From Piscinibacter gummiphilus (GTDB lineage: Bacteria > Pseudomonadota > Gammaproteobacteria > Burkholderiales > Burkholderiaceae_C): a stretch of DNA of 64,000 bases. Below are positions 1 through 9,011 of the stretch, piece after piece (position 1 is the stretch's first letter; every line of letters begins with the position of its first letter). The stretch lies in contig NZ_CP136336.1 of NCBI RefSeq assembly GCF_032681285.1, forward strand, positions 3,893,001 through 3,957,000. Reading direction: 5' to 3'. Under the pieces are notes generated by a model. That model saw only the letters and a program-made list of their open reading frames with translations. It ran no database searches and was not told the DNA's origin. The position numbers and the translations under genes were made by a program.

Positions 1-159
1 GTGGCGCTTGAGGAACACCGGTTCACCGGCGGGGTTGGGGCCGTTGCCCCAGTTCACGATGGTGACTTCGTGGCTGCAGCGGTCGGTCATGATTTCATTC
101 TTCGCCGAGGCGGCGGTGCTGCATGCGAGCAGCGCGGCGATGAGGCAGAGCGTCTTCAT
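1..159 (-). CDS. Exported protein, 3' part cut by window edge
   Basis: The first 53 codons of a minus-strand gene whose remainder lies left of the window. The product opens with a basic start, a hydrophobic stretch (LCLIAALLACSTAASA) and a likely signal-peptidase site after about residue 19, so it should be exported. The mature part seen (KNEIMTDRCSHEVTIVNWGN) is not recognised. The start ATG at 157-159 is the only one with a signal peptide directly behind it. It is divergent from the helicase gene. Confidence 0.65.
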   Translation of the reverse strand, partial: MKTLCLIAALLACSTAASAKNEIMTDRCSHEVTIVNWGNGPNPAGEPVFLKRH

Positions 160-524
160 ACGAGTCCTTCAAACAAAAAAGAGAAGTGTTCGCGGCATCG
201 AAAGGCCGCCGCGCAGCCCGTGGTGCGTTCCGGCGCCGCCTCGACGCGAGACGGCTTGTCTGAAAAGACGAGAACTGGCACCCGCAGGGATCACGCACCC
301 CGCGTTGCAGGGGGCTCATGGCTGCCGACGGCGTCAAGCCCACATGCCATCGGACCGAAACGCCGCGCCGGCTAGAATGCCGGCACCGTCGCAGTCCCAG
401 TCACTGCGCCGCTGTCAGTTCTGACTCGAGCGCCAGGGCTTCTTGCCCCGCTCCCCTCCTCCCCTCTGCCTGCGACTGGCGCTTGGTACTCCAAGCGACA
501 GGCCGATCGTTCTTCCCCCACTCC
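160..524. promoter_or_regulatory. Divergent intergenic region before rhlE
   Basis: This 365-base stretch separates the divergent exported-protein gene and the RNA helicase gene and must hold both promoters and leaders. Open frames crossing it have no protein-like features. No clear promoter boxes or riboswitch fold could be picked out by eye. Confidence 0.4.
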
Positions 525-2006
525 ATGTCTTTCGATTCCCTCGGCCTTGCCGAGCCGCTGCTGCGTGCCGTGCACGAACAGGGCTACACCACCCCCACCC
601 CCATCCAGGCGCAAGCCATTCCTGTCGTGCTGCAAGGCGGCGACCTGCTCGGCGGCGCCCAGACCGGCACCGGCAAGACCGCAGGCTTCACGCTGCCGCT
701 GCTGCACCGCTTGCTGCAAAAGCCCGCAGTGCGCGATGCGCGCGGCCGGCTGCCCATCCGGGCGCTGATCCTCACGCCCACCCGCGAGCTCGCGGCGCAG
801 GTCGAGGAAAGCGTGCGCAACTACGGCCGCCACACCAAGCTCACCTCGATGGTGATGTTTGGCGGTGTCGGCATGCAGCCGCAGATCGACAAGCTGAAGA
901 AGGGTGTCGACATCCTCGTCGCCACGCCCGGCCGCCTGCTCGACCACGCACAGCAGCGCACGCTGGATCTATCGCACATCGAGATCTTCGTGCTCGATGA
1001 AGCCGACCGCATGCTCGACATGGGCTTCATCCACGACATCAAGAAGGTGCTCGCCCTCTTGCCGCAGCAGAAGCAGAGCCTGCTCTTCTCGGCCACCTTC
1101 AGCGACGAGATCAAGGCCCTGGCCGATCGCCTGCTGAACAAGCCGGCCCTGGTGGAAGTGGCCCGCCGCAACCAGACCAATGACGCCATCGCGCAGAAGG
1201 TGCACCCGGTCGGCCGCGAGATGAAGAAGGAGCTGCTCTCGCACCTGATCAAGGAGAACGACTGGCACCAGGTGCTGGTCTTCACGCGCATGAAGCACGG
1301 GGCCAACCGGCTCGTGGAATACCTGCTCAAGCAGGACATCTCGGCGATGGCCATCCACGGCAACAAGAGCCAGAGCGCCCGCACCAAGGCGCTCGCCGAC
1401 TTCAAGAGCGGTGACTTGCAGGTGCTGGTGGCGACCGACATCGCCGCACGCGGCATCGACATCGACCAACTGCCCCACGTCGTCAACTTCGAGCTGCCCA
1501 ACGTGCCCGAAGACTACGTGCACCGCATCGGCCGCACCGGCCGCGCAGGCGCGCAGGGTGAAGCAGTGTCACTGGTGTGCGTGGACGAGAACATCTTCCT
1601 GCGCGACATCGAGAAGCTCATCAAGCGCGAGATCCCGAAGGAGATCGTGCCCGGCTTCGAGCCGCCCACGAGCGAGCGCCCCGAGCCCATCGTGCTCGGT
1701 CGCATGACGATCGGCGAAGGCGTCAAGCGCGGTGGTGGCGGACATCGCCATGCCGGCGGCGGCGGTGGTGGCGGGTCGCGCGGTGGCAGCGGCCGCCCGG
1801 CGCAAGGCCGGCAGGAGCAGAAGCCGGCGCAGCACGCTCCCCGCAGCCCGAACCCGTCGCACGGGCAGGCGCCAGCACGCAGCGGCAGCAGCGGCAGCAG
1901 CGCCCATCCGCCACGCCAGGGCGCCAAGCCGCAAGGCCCACGCCCCGAGCCGCGGCGCGACGGGGGCAGCAAGCCGCAGCCGCGGCTGACGCAGCCCAAG
2001 CGCTGA
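525..2006 (+). CDS. rhlE: ATP-dependent RNA helicase, DEAD-box RhlE type
   Basis: A 493-residue DEAD-box RNA helicase that would unwind RNA during ribosome assembly or decay in the cytoplasm. Visible motifs in order: Q motif region ([13 protein letters not shown]), Walker [19 protein letters not shown] in [16 protein letters not shown] in LLFSATF, then the second RecA domain with ARGIDI and [10 protein letters not shown]. The tail after about residue 390 is Gly/Arg/Pro-rich and low complexity, as usual for RhlE. The start at 525 ([13 protein letters not shown]) was chosen over the longer open frame because it matches the RhlE N-terminus. A strong terminator follows. Confidence 0.93.
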   Translation: MSFDSLGLAEPLLRAVHEQGYTTPTPIQAQAIPVVLQGGDLLGGAQTGTGKTAGFTLPLLHRLLQKPAVRDARGRLPIRALILTPTRELAAQVEESVRNYGRHTKLTSMVMFGGVGMQPQIDKLKKGVDILVATPGRLLDHAQQRTLDLSHIEIFVLDEADRMLDMGFIHDIKKVLALLPQQKQSLLFSATFSDEIKALADRLLNKPALVEVARRNQTNDAIAQKVHPVGREMKKELLSHLIKENDWHQVLVFTRMKHGANRLVEYLLKQDISAMAIHGNKSQSARTKALADFKSGDLQVLVATDIAARGIDIDQLPHVVNFELPNVPEDYVHRIGRTGRAGAQGEAVSLVCVDENIFLRDIEKLIKREIPKEIVPGFEPPTSERPEPIVLGRMTIGEGVKRGGGGHRHAGGGGGGGSRGGSGRPAQGRQEQKPAQHAPRSPNPSHGQAPARSGSSGSSAHPPRQGAKPQGPRPEPRRDGGSKPQPRLTQPKR

Positions 2007-2030
2007 GCGTCCGCGACAAGCGCCCCTAGC

Positions 2031-2060
2031 AAAAAAGCCCGGCTTGTGCCGGGCTTTTTC
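2031..2060 (+). terminator. Rho-independent terminator after rhlE
   Basis: A perfect GC-rich stem (AAGCCCGGC, loop TTGT, GCCGGGCTT) flanked by A-run and T-run lies 24 bases after the helicase stop. The A-run on the left and T-run on the right make it usable from both sides, also for the convergent metallopeptidase gene. Confidence 0.9.
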
Positions 2061-2077
2061 GTCTCTGCGCGCGCTGG

Positions 2078-4291
2078 TCAGCGCGGGTGCGTGTGCCGCA
2101 GCGTGTTCAACCCGTCCGACAGGCTGAACTCGAAGCTGCCCCCGGCGGGCAGCGTACCCAGCGGCAGCGAGGCCCGGCCGCCCTGCAGGTCTTGCGCGAG
2201 CGTGGCGCGGCGCGTGCCCGCCACGTGCGTGACCGTAAGGTACGGATGGCGCGCGTGGTCCCAGGCGAGCTGCAACACCCCGCCCTGCTCGGTGACCTGC
2301 ACGGCCGGCCCGACCGACGCGGCGCTCGGCTGCTGCCGGCCGGCCGACGCGGCCGTGGCCGCGCGCGACTGCGCCTGCATCAAGGCCTGCCCTGCGCGCA
2401 TCACCGTCACGCTGTAGATGGTGCCGGGGTGCGGCACGGTGAAGGCGAAGTGCAAGGCGCCCTGGCCGTGGTCGAGCTGCTGCGGCTCGAAGGGGTAGTC
2501 GACCACGCCGCTGCCTGTGGTGATGCGCAGCACGTAGGCGCCGGGCGTGGGCAGTTGCGCTTCGCCGACGAGCGACTTCATCGGCATGAGCTCGGCCCGG
2601 CCGCCGTCGATCTGGCCGCTCACCAGCAGCAGCTCCTGCGGCCCGGATGCCACCGATGCGGCCGCCGCCATCAGCGTCACGCTGCGATCGGCCGGCGTGA
2701 GGTGCACCTGCATGCGGCGGTAGTTGTAGTCCGAGAAGGTGTCTCCGTTGCAGTAGCTCATCATGTCGTAGAGGTCGGTGCGACGCGGGTCGACGAAGGC
2801 GCCGGTGTCGAGGTTGTAGCCCCAGATGTAGCGATTGCCCCCGCCCAGGTAGCCATTGGCATAGGGGTAGTTCGGGTCGGCGCCCGCCGCGCCGCCGCAC
2901 GGGGCGTGCGGCAGGCTCAGGTTGTGGCCGAACTCATGGGTGAGCGTCTGCCGCACGGCGTTCTGGTTGTTCGGCAGGTCAAAGCCCAGCGCGGCGTTGC
3001 CGGGCACGTAGCCCAGACCGGCCAGACCATAGGTCCGCTTGGGCATGAAGCCGTAGTAGTAGGTCTGGCGCGAGGCCTGCTCCATCAGGCGAAGGCTCGC
3101 GAGCTCGGAGAGCACGCGGCTGAAGGCATCGCTCCACTGCGACTCGGTGGTCGGCAGTGCCGTCACCGCGCGCGGCACGTAGGGTGCACGCACCTGCACG
3201 TTGATCGCGGCAGCGGGCACGCGGGCCTGCACGTAGCGGTCGACGCCAGTCGCCACCTGCCCGGTGGTGCTGCCGAGGGTGACCGGCACGGCCACGATGG
3301 TCAGCACCGCGCCGCCGCCCACGCGTGGGTAGAGCGTGGTGGGCGCCTGCCCGTTCGCCAGGCTCACCGTGAGGCGAATGCCGGTCGTCACCAGCCTGCC
3401 CGGGACCAGCGCGGTGTAGGCGTTGGTGGCGGTGGGCGCGGCCGGCACGGTGGTCGGCAGGCTCCCGCTCGGCGCGGTGAGCACGATCTGCTGGAGCAGC
3501 GCACCCGTCGACGACTCGACGCGCAGCACGCCGGACGGCTTGGCTTCCTGCGTCTGCGTGGTGGTGGCGTAGACGCGCACGGCCACGTCCTTGTTCGCCA
3601 CCAGCACCAGCTCGCTGTCGTCGCTCGGGAAGATGAGCGTCTGCGCCAGGTCGACACGCGCGACGCGGGCGGACGAGGCGGGGGCCGGCGCCGGCGTGGG
3701 TGCAGGCGCCGGGGCGGGGGTCGGTGCCGGTGCGGGCGCAGGTGTCGGTGCGGGCGCAGGTGCCGGGGCTGGCGGCGGAGGCGCGGGCGGGGGAGGCGCG
3801 GGCGGGGGTGGCGCAGGCGCAGGAGGCGGCGGTGCCGGAGGCGGAGGCGCAGGAGGAGGCGGCGGCGGAGGTGGCGGCGGGGTCGGCGCTGCATCGCCCT
3901 CGTACACATAGCAGAACTTCTGCATCCCTGGCGCCGGGTCGCGGCCGAAGAACGCGAGCGTGCACTGGCCCTGCCCGTTGACCGTGCGCCCGACCCAACG
4001 GTTGCCAGCGCCGAAGGCCACCAGTTGCGCGCGTGTGGTGGTGAACGACTGGCCCTCGAGGGCGATGCGCCGCCAGGTGGCCGCACCGTTCTCCACGTCC
4101 ACCGGCCCGTCGATCGGGGTGCTGACCGGGGCGTCGACGCGTGATTCGTTCTCATCGCCGCTGCCGCAGGCGGTCAGGGCGACCATGGCGCCCATCGCGC
4201 CGATGAGGCGCAGGCGCCGCAGCCGCAGGTCGGTCTTGTCGGTGGGCAATGACAGCAGGCACGGCGCGTCGGCGCGGCGGGAGTCGCTCAT
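2078..4291 (-). CDS. Lipoprotein zinc metallopeptidase, M66-like
   Basis: A 737-residue product. The start at 4291 (MSDSRRADA) places a hydrophobic segment ending in the lipobox-like LTAC around residue 40, so export and lipidation are likely. Then follow a roughly 90-residue N-terminal part, a long Pro/Ala low-complexity linker (about residues 130-205), and the catalytic part with HEFGHNLSLPH, a HEXXHXXXXXH zinc site as in metzincin-type peptidases. The motif and the following Cys/Gly-rich context resemble M66 (StcE-like) peptidases. The C-terminal third looks like beta-rich accessory domains. The exact family is an inference from the zinc motif. Confidence 0.75.
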   Translation of the reverse strand: MSDSRRADAPCLLSLPTDKTDLRLRRLRLIGAMGAMVALTACGSGDENESRVDAPVSTPIDGPVDVENGAATWRRIALEGQSFTTTRAQLVAFGAGNRWVGRTVNGQGQCTLAFFGRDPAPGMQKFCYVYEGDAAPTPPPPPPPPPPAPPPPAPPPPAPAPPPPAPPPPAPPPPAPAPAPAPTPAPAPAPTPAPAPAPTPAPAPASSARVARVDLAQTLIFPSDDSELVLVANKDVAVRVYATTTQTQEAKPSGVLRVESSTGALLQQIVLTAPSGSLPTTVPAAPTATNAYTALVPGRLVTTGIRLTVSLANGQAPTTLYPRVGGGAVLTIVAVPVTLGSTTGQVATGVDRYVQARVPAAAINVQVRAPYVPRAVTALPTTESQWSDAFSRVLSELASLRLMEQASRQTYYYGFMPKRTYGLAGLGYVPGNAALGFDLPNNQNAVRQTLTHEFGHNLSLPHAPCGGAAGADPNYPYANGYLGGGNRYIWGYNLDTGAFVDPRRTDLYDMMSYCNGDTFSDYNYRRMQVHLTPADRSVTLMAAAASVASGPQELLLVSGQIDGGRAELMPMKSLVGEAQLPTPGAYVLRITTGSGVVDYPFEPQQLDHGQGALHFAFTVPHPGTIYSVTVMRAGQALMQAQSRAATAASAGRQQPSAASVGPAVQVTEQGGVLQLAWDHARHPYLTVTHVAGTRRATLAQDLQGGRASLPLGTLPAGGSFEFSLSDGLNTLRHTHPR

Positions 4292-4515
4292 GGGGCGAAT
4301 GGGGTTCAGTTGCGCAGGCGCCGATTGTTCGAGACACCCCGCGGCTTGCCCACTACAGCCTGTAAGGACATGGGCCAACGCCACACGCCGCGCACGGCCC
4401 CACCCGCCGGGCGCCCTGGTGGGTGACGCGGCGAACGGCCGGCCCGATCCGCACACGAGCCGACACGCTGGTTGCACCCGCTTTCCAACCGCGCAGGCGA
4501 TAAGCTCCGAACCTC
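4292..4515. promoter_or_regulatory. Divergent promoter region
   Basis: A 224-base region between the divergent metallopeptidase and SDR genes. No distinct operator was seen. Confidence 0.35.
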
Positions 4516-5169
4516 ATGAGCACCTCGCCTCCCCCTCTTCGCCGCGCGCTCATTGCCGGCGCCACCGGTCTCGTCGGGCGCGAGTTGCTGCCGCTACTGC
4601 TGGCGTCGCAGCGCTACGCGCAGGTGCAGGTGCTGCTACGCCGGCCAACGGCCGATCTGCCGCACGATCCGCGCCTGGCGGTGCAGGTGGTCGACTTCCA
4701 GTCGCTGCCTTCGCTGCCTCCGGTCGACGACGTGTTCATCGCGCTCGGCACCACGATCAAGGTGGCCGGGTCGCAGGCCGCGTTCCGGGCGGTCGATTTC
4801 GACGCCGTGGTGCACACCGCGCAGGCCGCCTGCAGCGCCGGCGCGTCGCGCCTGGGCGTGGTGTCGGCACTGGGCGCCAACGCGTCCTCGGGGGTGTTCT
4901 ACAACCGGGTGAAGGGCGAGATGGAAGCCGCGGTGAGCGCGCTCGGCTTCGAGAGCGTGGTGATCGTGCAGCCTTCGTTGCTCGTGGGCGACCGCGAACG
5001 GCTGGGCCAGCCGGTGCGGCCCGGCGAGGTGTGGGGCGCCCGCCTGCTGGGCTGGCTTCCACGGAGCGTGCGGCCCATCGCGGCGCGCCAGGTGGCCGAA
5101 GCCCTGTTGCGCGAGGTCGCCCGAGGCGAACCCGGCGTGCGCCGGCTGCGGTCGGGCGAGCTTCGCTGA
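4516..5169 (+). CDS. NAD(P)H-binding atypical SDR oxidoreductase
   Basis: A 217-residue single-domain Rossmann protein. The nucleotide-binding GATGLVGRELL lies at residues 15-25 and the YNRVKGEMEAAV segment at about 134-145 carries the Tyr-x-x-x-Lys pair of short-chain dehydrogenases. Length and motif order resemble the TIP30/HTATIP2-like atypical SDRs. The substrate is unknown. The start is the first ATG of the frame. Confidence 0.8.
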   Translation: MSTSPPPLRRALIAGATGLVGRELLPLLLASQRYAQVQVLLRRPTADLPHDPRLAVQVVDFQSLPSLPPVDDVFIALGTTIKVAGSQAAFRAVDFDAVVHTAQAACSAGASRLGVVSALGANASSGVFYNRVKGEMEAAVSALGFESVVIVQPSLLVGDRERLGQPVRPGEVWGARLLGWLPRSVRPIAARQVAEALLREVARGEPGVRRLRSGELR

Positions 5170-5286
5170 CCAGTCACAAAACCGGCCGCAGGGGACCAAA
5201 ACCCCCATCTTCTTGCAGGTTGTCACGCACTCTCCGGCGCATGCGCTAAAAACGTAGGTTTCAGCAGTAACCGTGGAGTAAGTCAC

Positions 5287-5808
5287 ATGCGCACACCCTG
5301 GCACACCGCCTGGCAAGGCCCGGATCTCGTCGTCTTCCGCGACGACACCGAGGTCGATCGCTTCGCCGCAGCGCAGATCGAGCGCGTTGTCTTCGTCTAC
5401 CGCGGGCACGGCGACACGCCGGGCGACCTGATCTACGCCGTGGTGGAGCTGCCCGATGAATACGTGCTGCTGCCCGTGGAGACCGGCTTTGCCGGCCGGG
5501 TGAACTTCGAGCGCCTGGACTTCTGGGCCGAGAAGCAATGCATCTACTGGGTGCCAGAGAGCAAGGCCTCCCTGCCCGCCCGCCTGCGCCGCAGCGTGTG
5601 GCTGCTGCGCCCGGGGGCTCCGTCGTACACCCGCGTGCCCCGCAGCGAGTTGCAGGCCCGCATCGAGCAGTGGCCGCTCGAGGGGCCGCAGACCTGGGAG
5701 CAGCGCAAGTGGATGCGCATCGCCAACAGCCGGCCGTTTGCCGGCCTCAACCCGATCACACAGCCCGGCGAGCTGACCGAGCACCCGCCGACACGGCGCC
5801 GCGCCTGA
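5287..5808 (+). CDS. Conserved hypothetical protein
   Basis: A 173-residue soluble protein starting MRTPWHTAWQGPDLVVFRD. No signal peptide, membrane segment or known catalytic motif was seen. It is rich in aromatic and acidic residues (ELPDEYVLLPVETGFAGRV). It begins 117 bases after the SDR gene and ends just before a bidirectional terminator, so it closes this transcription unit. Confidence 0.7.
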   Translation: MRTPWHTAWQGPDLVVFRDDTEVDRFAAAQIERVVFVYRGHGDTPGDLIYAVVELPDEYVLLPVETGFAGRVNFERLDFWAEKQCIYWVPESKASLPARLRRSVWLLRPGAPSYTRVPRSELQARIEQWPLEGPQTWEQRKWMRIANSRPFAGLNPITQPGELTEHPPTRRRA

Positions 5809-5837
5809 CGCGCGGCCCTACCGGGTCCAGGCGCCCA

Positions 5838-5868
5838 TGAAAAAACCCGGCCAAGGCCGGGTTTTGTC
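5838..5868. terminator. Bidirectional terminator
   Basis: The stem AACCCGGCC / GGCCGGGTT with an A-run on the left and T-run on the right lies between two convergent genes and can end transcription from both. Confidence 0.88.
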
Positions 5869-5883
5869 TTTGAGCTGTGAAGC

Positions 5884-6066
5884 TCAGGCAGCCGAAGCAG
5901 CCTTCTTGGCAGCCTTGGCCTTCTTGGCCTTGGCCTTCTTCTCGGCCTTGGCGGCAGCCGGCTTGGCTTCCTTGGCGGCCGGAGCGGCGGCAGGAGCCGA
6001 AGCGGCTTGGGCGAAAGCGCCGAGCGAGAAGGTGGCAGCAACCAGGGCAGCGATGATCTTGTTCAC
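5884..6066 (-). CDS. Small exported Ala/Lys-rich protein
   Basis: A 60-residue product with a clear signal peptide (MNKIIAALVAATFSLGAFAQA) followed by an almost pure Ala/Lys/Pro/Glu tail (KAEKKAKAKKAKAAKKA). The tail resembles histone-H1-like repeats. It is preceded by GGAAATTCCT-type purine sequence on its strand. Such small lysine-rich periplasmic proteins are common in Burkholderiales; the function is unknown. Confidence 0.75.
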   Translation of the reverse strand: MNKIIAALVAATFSLGAFAQAASAPAAAPAAKEAKPAAAKAEKKAKAKKAKAAKKAASAA

Positions 6067-6145
6067 AGGAAATTCCTTTGCAAAGGGTTGAGAGCGTCTT
6101 GCTCCCGGGGCACAACGCGTCCTCGCAAGAGGCGGTTGACCGAGC

Positions 6146-7207
6146 TCAGGAAAATAGTTGGGCGTAGGCCGCGTTCAGCGGGTGCGCCAGCGCCTCGTCC
6201 AGCCGCAGCACGGGCGTCACGCAGCAGTCGACGCCTTCGAAGAGCGCCACCCAATGTGCGAGCGGCTCGCGCTTGAAGTGCTGCACCAACTGGGCGCGCA
6301 AGGCGAGAGCCTCCTCGCCTCCCACCGCTTGCCCGAGCGACCAGTGCTGCTGCGCCCAGCCGGGCTGGCCGAGCATGTGGCACAGGCGCTGCCAGAAGGG
6401 CAGCTCAAGCGCCCCCACCGCGAGAAAGCGCGCATCGGCGGTCGGGTAGACGCCGTAGCACGGCGCACCACCCGACAGCAGGTCGCGGCCCTGCAAGGGC
6501 GAGCGGCCGGTGCGCTGCACCGCCATGCCGGCGAGCACATGGTGGCGCAGCACCTCGTGCGTCATCGAGATATCAACGAAACGGCCCTGCCCCGTGCGCT
6601 GCGCTGCCAGCAGTGCGGCGAGGATGCCCTGCACCGCGGCCTGCGTGCCGCCCATCAGGTCACCGATCTGGAAGTTGGGGGTGATGACCTCGCCCTCGTG
6701 CGTGGCGAGCTGCTCCAGCACGCCCGCCATCGCGACGTAGTTGAGGTCGTGGCCCGCGCGGTGTGCCCAGGCGCTGTGCTGGCCGTAGCCGCTGATGGCG
6801 CACATCACAAGCCGCGGGAAACGCGCGTGGAGCGCGCTCCAGCCGAGGCCCAGGCGGTCCATCACACCGGGGCGAAAGCCCTCGACCAGCACATCGGCGC
6901 CTTCCAGCAGCGCGTGCAGGCCGGCCAGGCCTTCGGGCGTGCGCAGGTCGAGGCTGTGCAGCGACTTGCCGGCATTGAGGTAGCGAAACATGCGCGCCGG
7001 CTCACCTCGCGCCCGCTCGCCCTCTGTGCGGCCGAGGTGGCGTGCGCCGTCGTCCTGCCCCTGCTCGGCGGGCCCCTCGACCTTGAGGACTTCAGCCCCC
7101 AGCTCGAGCAGGTGCCGGGTGGCCAGCGGCCCGGGGAGCAGGCGCGTCAGGTCGACGACGCGGATGCCTGCGAGCGGTAATGCCCCCGGCTGCGCCGTGT
7201 CACTCAA
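6146..7207 (-). CDS. CaiB/BaiF family CoA-transferase or acyl-CoA racemase
   Basis: A 353-residue family III CoA-transferase superfamily protein. It starts with the typical GIRVVDLTRLLPGPLATRHLLELGAEVLKVE. The AGHDLNYVAMAGVL segment and the following Asp in FQIGDLMGGTQAA correspond to the His/Asp pair of alpha-methylacyl-CoA racemase, so racemisation of 2-methyl-branched acyl-CoA is more likely than CoA transfer. The start overlaps the stop of the upstream oxygenase gene by 8 bases, indicating translational coupling. Confidence 0.85.
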   Translation of the reverse strand: MSDTAQPGALPLAGIRVVDLTRLLPGPLATRHLLELGAEVLKVEGPAEQGQDDGARHLGRTEGERARGEPARMFRYLNAGKSLHSLDLRTPEGLAGLHALLEGADVLVEGFRPGVMDRLGLGWSALHARFPRLVMCAISGYGQHSAWAHRAGHDLNYVAMAGVLEQLATHEGEVITPNFQIGDLMGGTQAAVQGILAALLAAQRTGQGRFVDISMTHEVLRHHVLAGMAVQRTGRSPLQGRDLLSGGAPCYGVYPTADARFLAVGALELPFWQRLCHMLGQPGWAQQHWSLGQAVGGEEALALRAQLVQHFKREPLAHWVALFEGVDCCVTPVLRLDEALAHPLNAAYAQLFS

Positions 7208-8051
7208 AGCGCCCTTCCCGCATCCACTTGGTGGCGACCCATTTCTCGCCGGCCAGCACCGGCGCGCCGCCGTGCAGCGTGCGCGTCATGGGGTGCGGGC
7301 GGTCGTAGCTGAAGAAGACGGCGTTGCCCTTGATCGGCGCCACCTCGACGTTGACGTCGGGAAAGGTCGTGCCGCCGCCGCCCTCGGGCGTGTTGAGGTA
7401 GGTCACGACCGTGCCCACGCGCTGGCCGCCGCGTTTCAGGATGGTGGGCGTGCCGGGCTGTGCGGGGTCGAAGTAGTCGTAGTGCGGCTTGTATTCGGCG
7501 CCGGGGCGGTAGCGCAGGATCTGCAGCCCCTCGCCGTTCTCCACCGGCCAGTTGAGCAGCTTGGCGATACGTGTCTCGATGCGCGCGCACAGCGCGTGCT
7601 CGCCACGCCCGAAGAACATGCCGTCGCTCGTGCGTGCGGTATTGACCTCGCTGCCGCCGGTGGTGGTGACGACCGTCTCGGAACGCGCAAGCCGCGGCTT
7701 GGCAAGTTCGATGAGCGCGTCGCACTCGTCATGCGACAGCAGGTTGCCGAACACGATGACGCGCGGGTTGCGCATCGTCATCAGGATCTGCACCTCGTGG
7801 CCGTCGACGACGATCGAGGCCGGCGCGCCCAGCAGGTCGGGCTCGGGCACCATCACGGGCTCGGGCAGGTTGTTGGCCTTGGCGTGCTCCTTCAGAAAAC
7901 CCGACAGGGTGTCTTCCAGCGCGGCCAGTGCCACGTCTTCCTGCCAGCCGCTGGCCATCATCGATTTCAGGACTTCATCGGGCGGGCGGCCGGCCTTGGC
8001 CTGGTCGACGATCCATTGGCGCAGCTCAGGGGTCACGGCTTGTGCACTCAT
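7200..8051 (-). CDS. 2OG-Fe(II) oxygenase, prolyl 4-hydroxylase-like
   Basis: A 283-residue oxygenase. The iron ligands are HYDYFD (H-x-D) and the distal His of DRPHPMTRTLHGG, and the 2-oxoglutarate-binding Lys lies in AGEKWVATKWMRE near the C-terminus. This is the P4H-alpha catalytic fold. The start at 8051 (MSAQAVTPELRQWIVDQ) gives a roughly 90-residue N-terminal part before the catalytic core; the longer open frame upstream lacks protein-like sequence. It is the first gene of a two-gene unit with the racemase-like gene. Confidence 0.85.
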   Translation of the reverse strand: MSAQAVTPELRQWIVDQAKAGRPPDEVLKSMMASGWQEDVALAALEDTLSGFLKEHAKANNLPEPVMVPEPDLLGAPASIVVDGHEVQILMTMRNPRVIVFGNLLSHDECDALIELAKPRLARSETVVTTTGGSEVNTARTSDGMFFGRGEHALCARIETRIAKLLNWPVENGEGLQILRYRPGAEYKPHYDYFDPAQPGTPTILKRGGQRVGTVVTYLNTPEGGGGTTFPDVNVEVAPIKGNAVFFSYDRPHPMTRTLHGGAPVLAGEKWVATKWMREGRFE

Positions 8052-8307
8052 GCACGGATTCTGCCGGATCGGGGTTCGATACGGCATCGAAAGCCCGATT
8101 GCCCGCCCTCGGAAAGTCACCGTGAAGGCCAGTGGGCCCGCACATCGCATGCGGGAAACTCCCTCCCCGCTTTTCTTGGCCGCGCGTGCGATCTCGAATG
8201 AAGTGTGGAATTCGCCCCTTGTTCGAGCGGTCACCATCGACAGAATCCGTTACTCGTCGTGGCTTCTCTTCTTTTCCGCGCCTTCTTCTCCAACCCACCC
8301 ATTCAAG

Positions 8308-8988
8308 ATGAACTCCAAGACCTCCGTTTCCTGGCTCGCCCAGATGACGCTCGGCCTCGTGTGTTTCGTGGGCGGGCTGGAATTCGCCCGCATCGCGTGG
8401 AGCGATGGCTGGCAGTTCACGAGTGCGGGCATCGCGGTGTCGGTGCTCGGCATCGCCCTCATCGTCGTGGCGGAATTGCGCGAGCGCCCGCAGCGGGTGT
8501 TGCGGCGCGCACGGCGCTCCATCAATTTCCCCACGCAGTGGGCAGTGCGCTTCGACAAGAGCGTGCCCAATGGCGGCGTGATTCCGGTGGCGGTGATCCG
8601 CTCGGATGGCGTGCGCTTCGTGATCGACATCCAGGGCTTCCCGGAAGCCGAGTGGAACGACCCGCTGATCGGCGAGTCGCTGCTGGTGGGCCCGCGCGGC
8701 AAGAAGTTCAAGCACGACCCCGTCGGCCCGCTGATGCAGGCAGCCGAAGCCTGGGGCGCGACCGCCATCCTGTGGCTGCCCGAAGCCAAGAGCCCGCGCA
8801 ACCTGCGCCAGTCAGGCTGCAACCTGATCGTGGTGATGGGCGGTGCACGCGAGCTCAAGCATGTGCTGCGCGGCGCCGAGATCGCACCGCGCCATGACGC
8901 CACGCTCGAGATGACCATGCCGCCCCGGCGTGGCGGCGGCCCGAAGTCTCGCAAGGCAGCGCCGGTGGGTGCGCCCGAGATGGCCTGA
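8308..8988 (+). CDS. Two-TM membrane protein with soluble C-terminal domain
   Basis: A 226-residue protein from the ATG at 8308 (MNSKTSVSWLAQM). Two hydrophobic segments at about residues 8-28 and 38-56 are followed by a basic linker (RERPQRVLRRARRS) and a soluble domain containing GESLLVGPRGKKFKHDPVGP. The family is not recognised; it could be a restriction-endonuclease-like or nuclease-related-domain-like protein, but no catalytic set was identified. Confidence 0.7.
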   Translation: MNSKTSVSWLAQMTLGLVCFVGGLEFARIAWSDGWQFTSAGIAVSVLGIALIVVAELRERPQRVLRRARRSINFPTQWAVRFDKSVPNGGVIPVAVIRSDGVRFVIDIQGFPEAEWNDPLIGESLLVGPRGKKFKHDPVGPLMQAAEAWGATAILWLPEAKSPRNLRQSGCNLIVVMGGARELKHVLRGAEIAPRHDATLEMTMPPRRGGGPKSRKAAPVGAPEMA

Positions 8989-9011
8989 GCGGCCCCGCTC
9001 TCCTTCTGCCT

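Noticed and set aside
2087..4144. 685-codon plus-strand open frame opposite the metallopeptidase.
   Set aside because: Arg/His/Gly-rich shadow frame; the minus strand has the lipobox and HEXXH motif.
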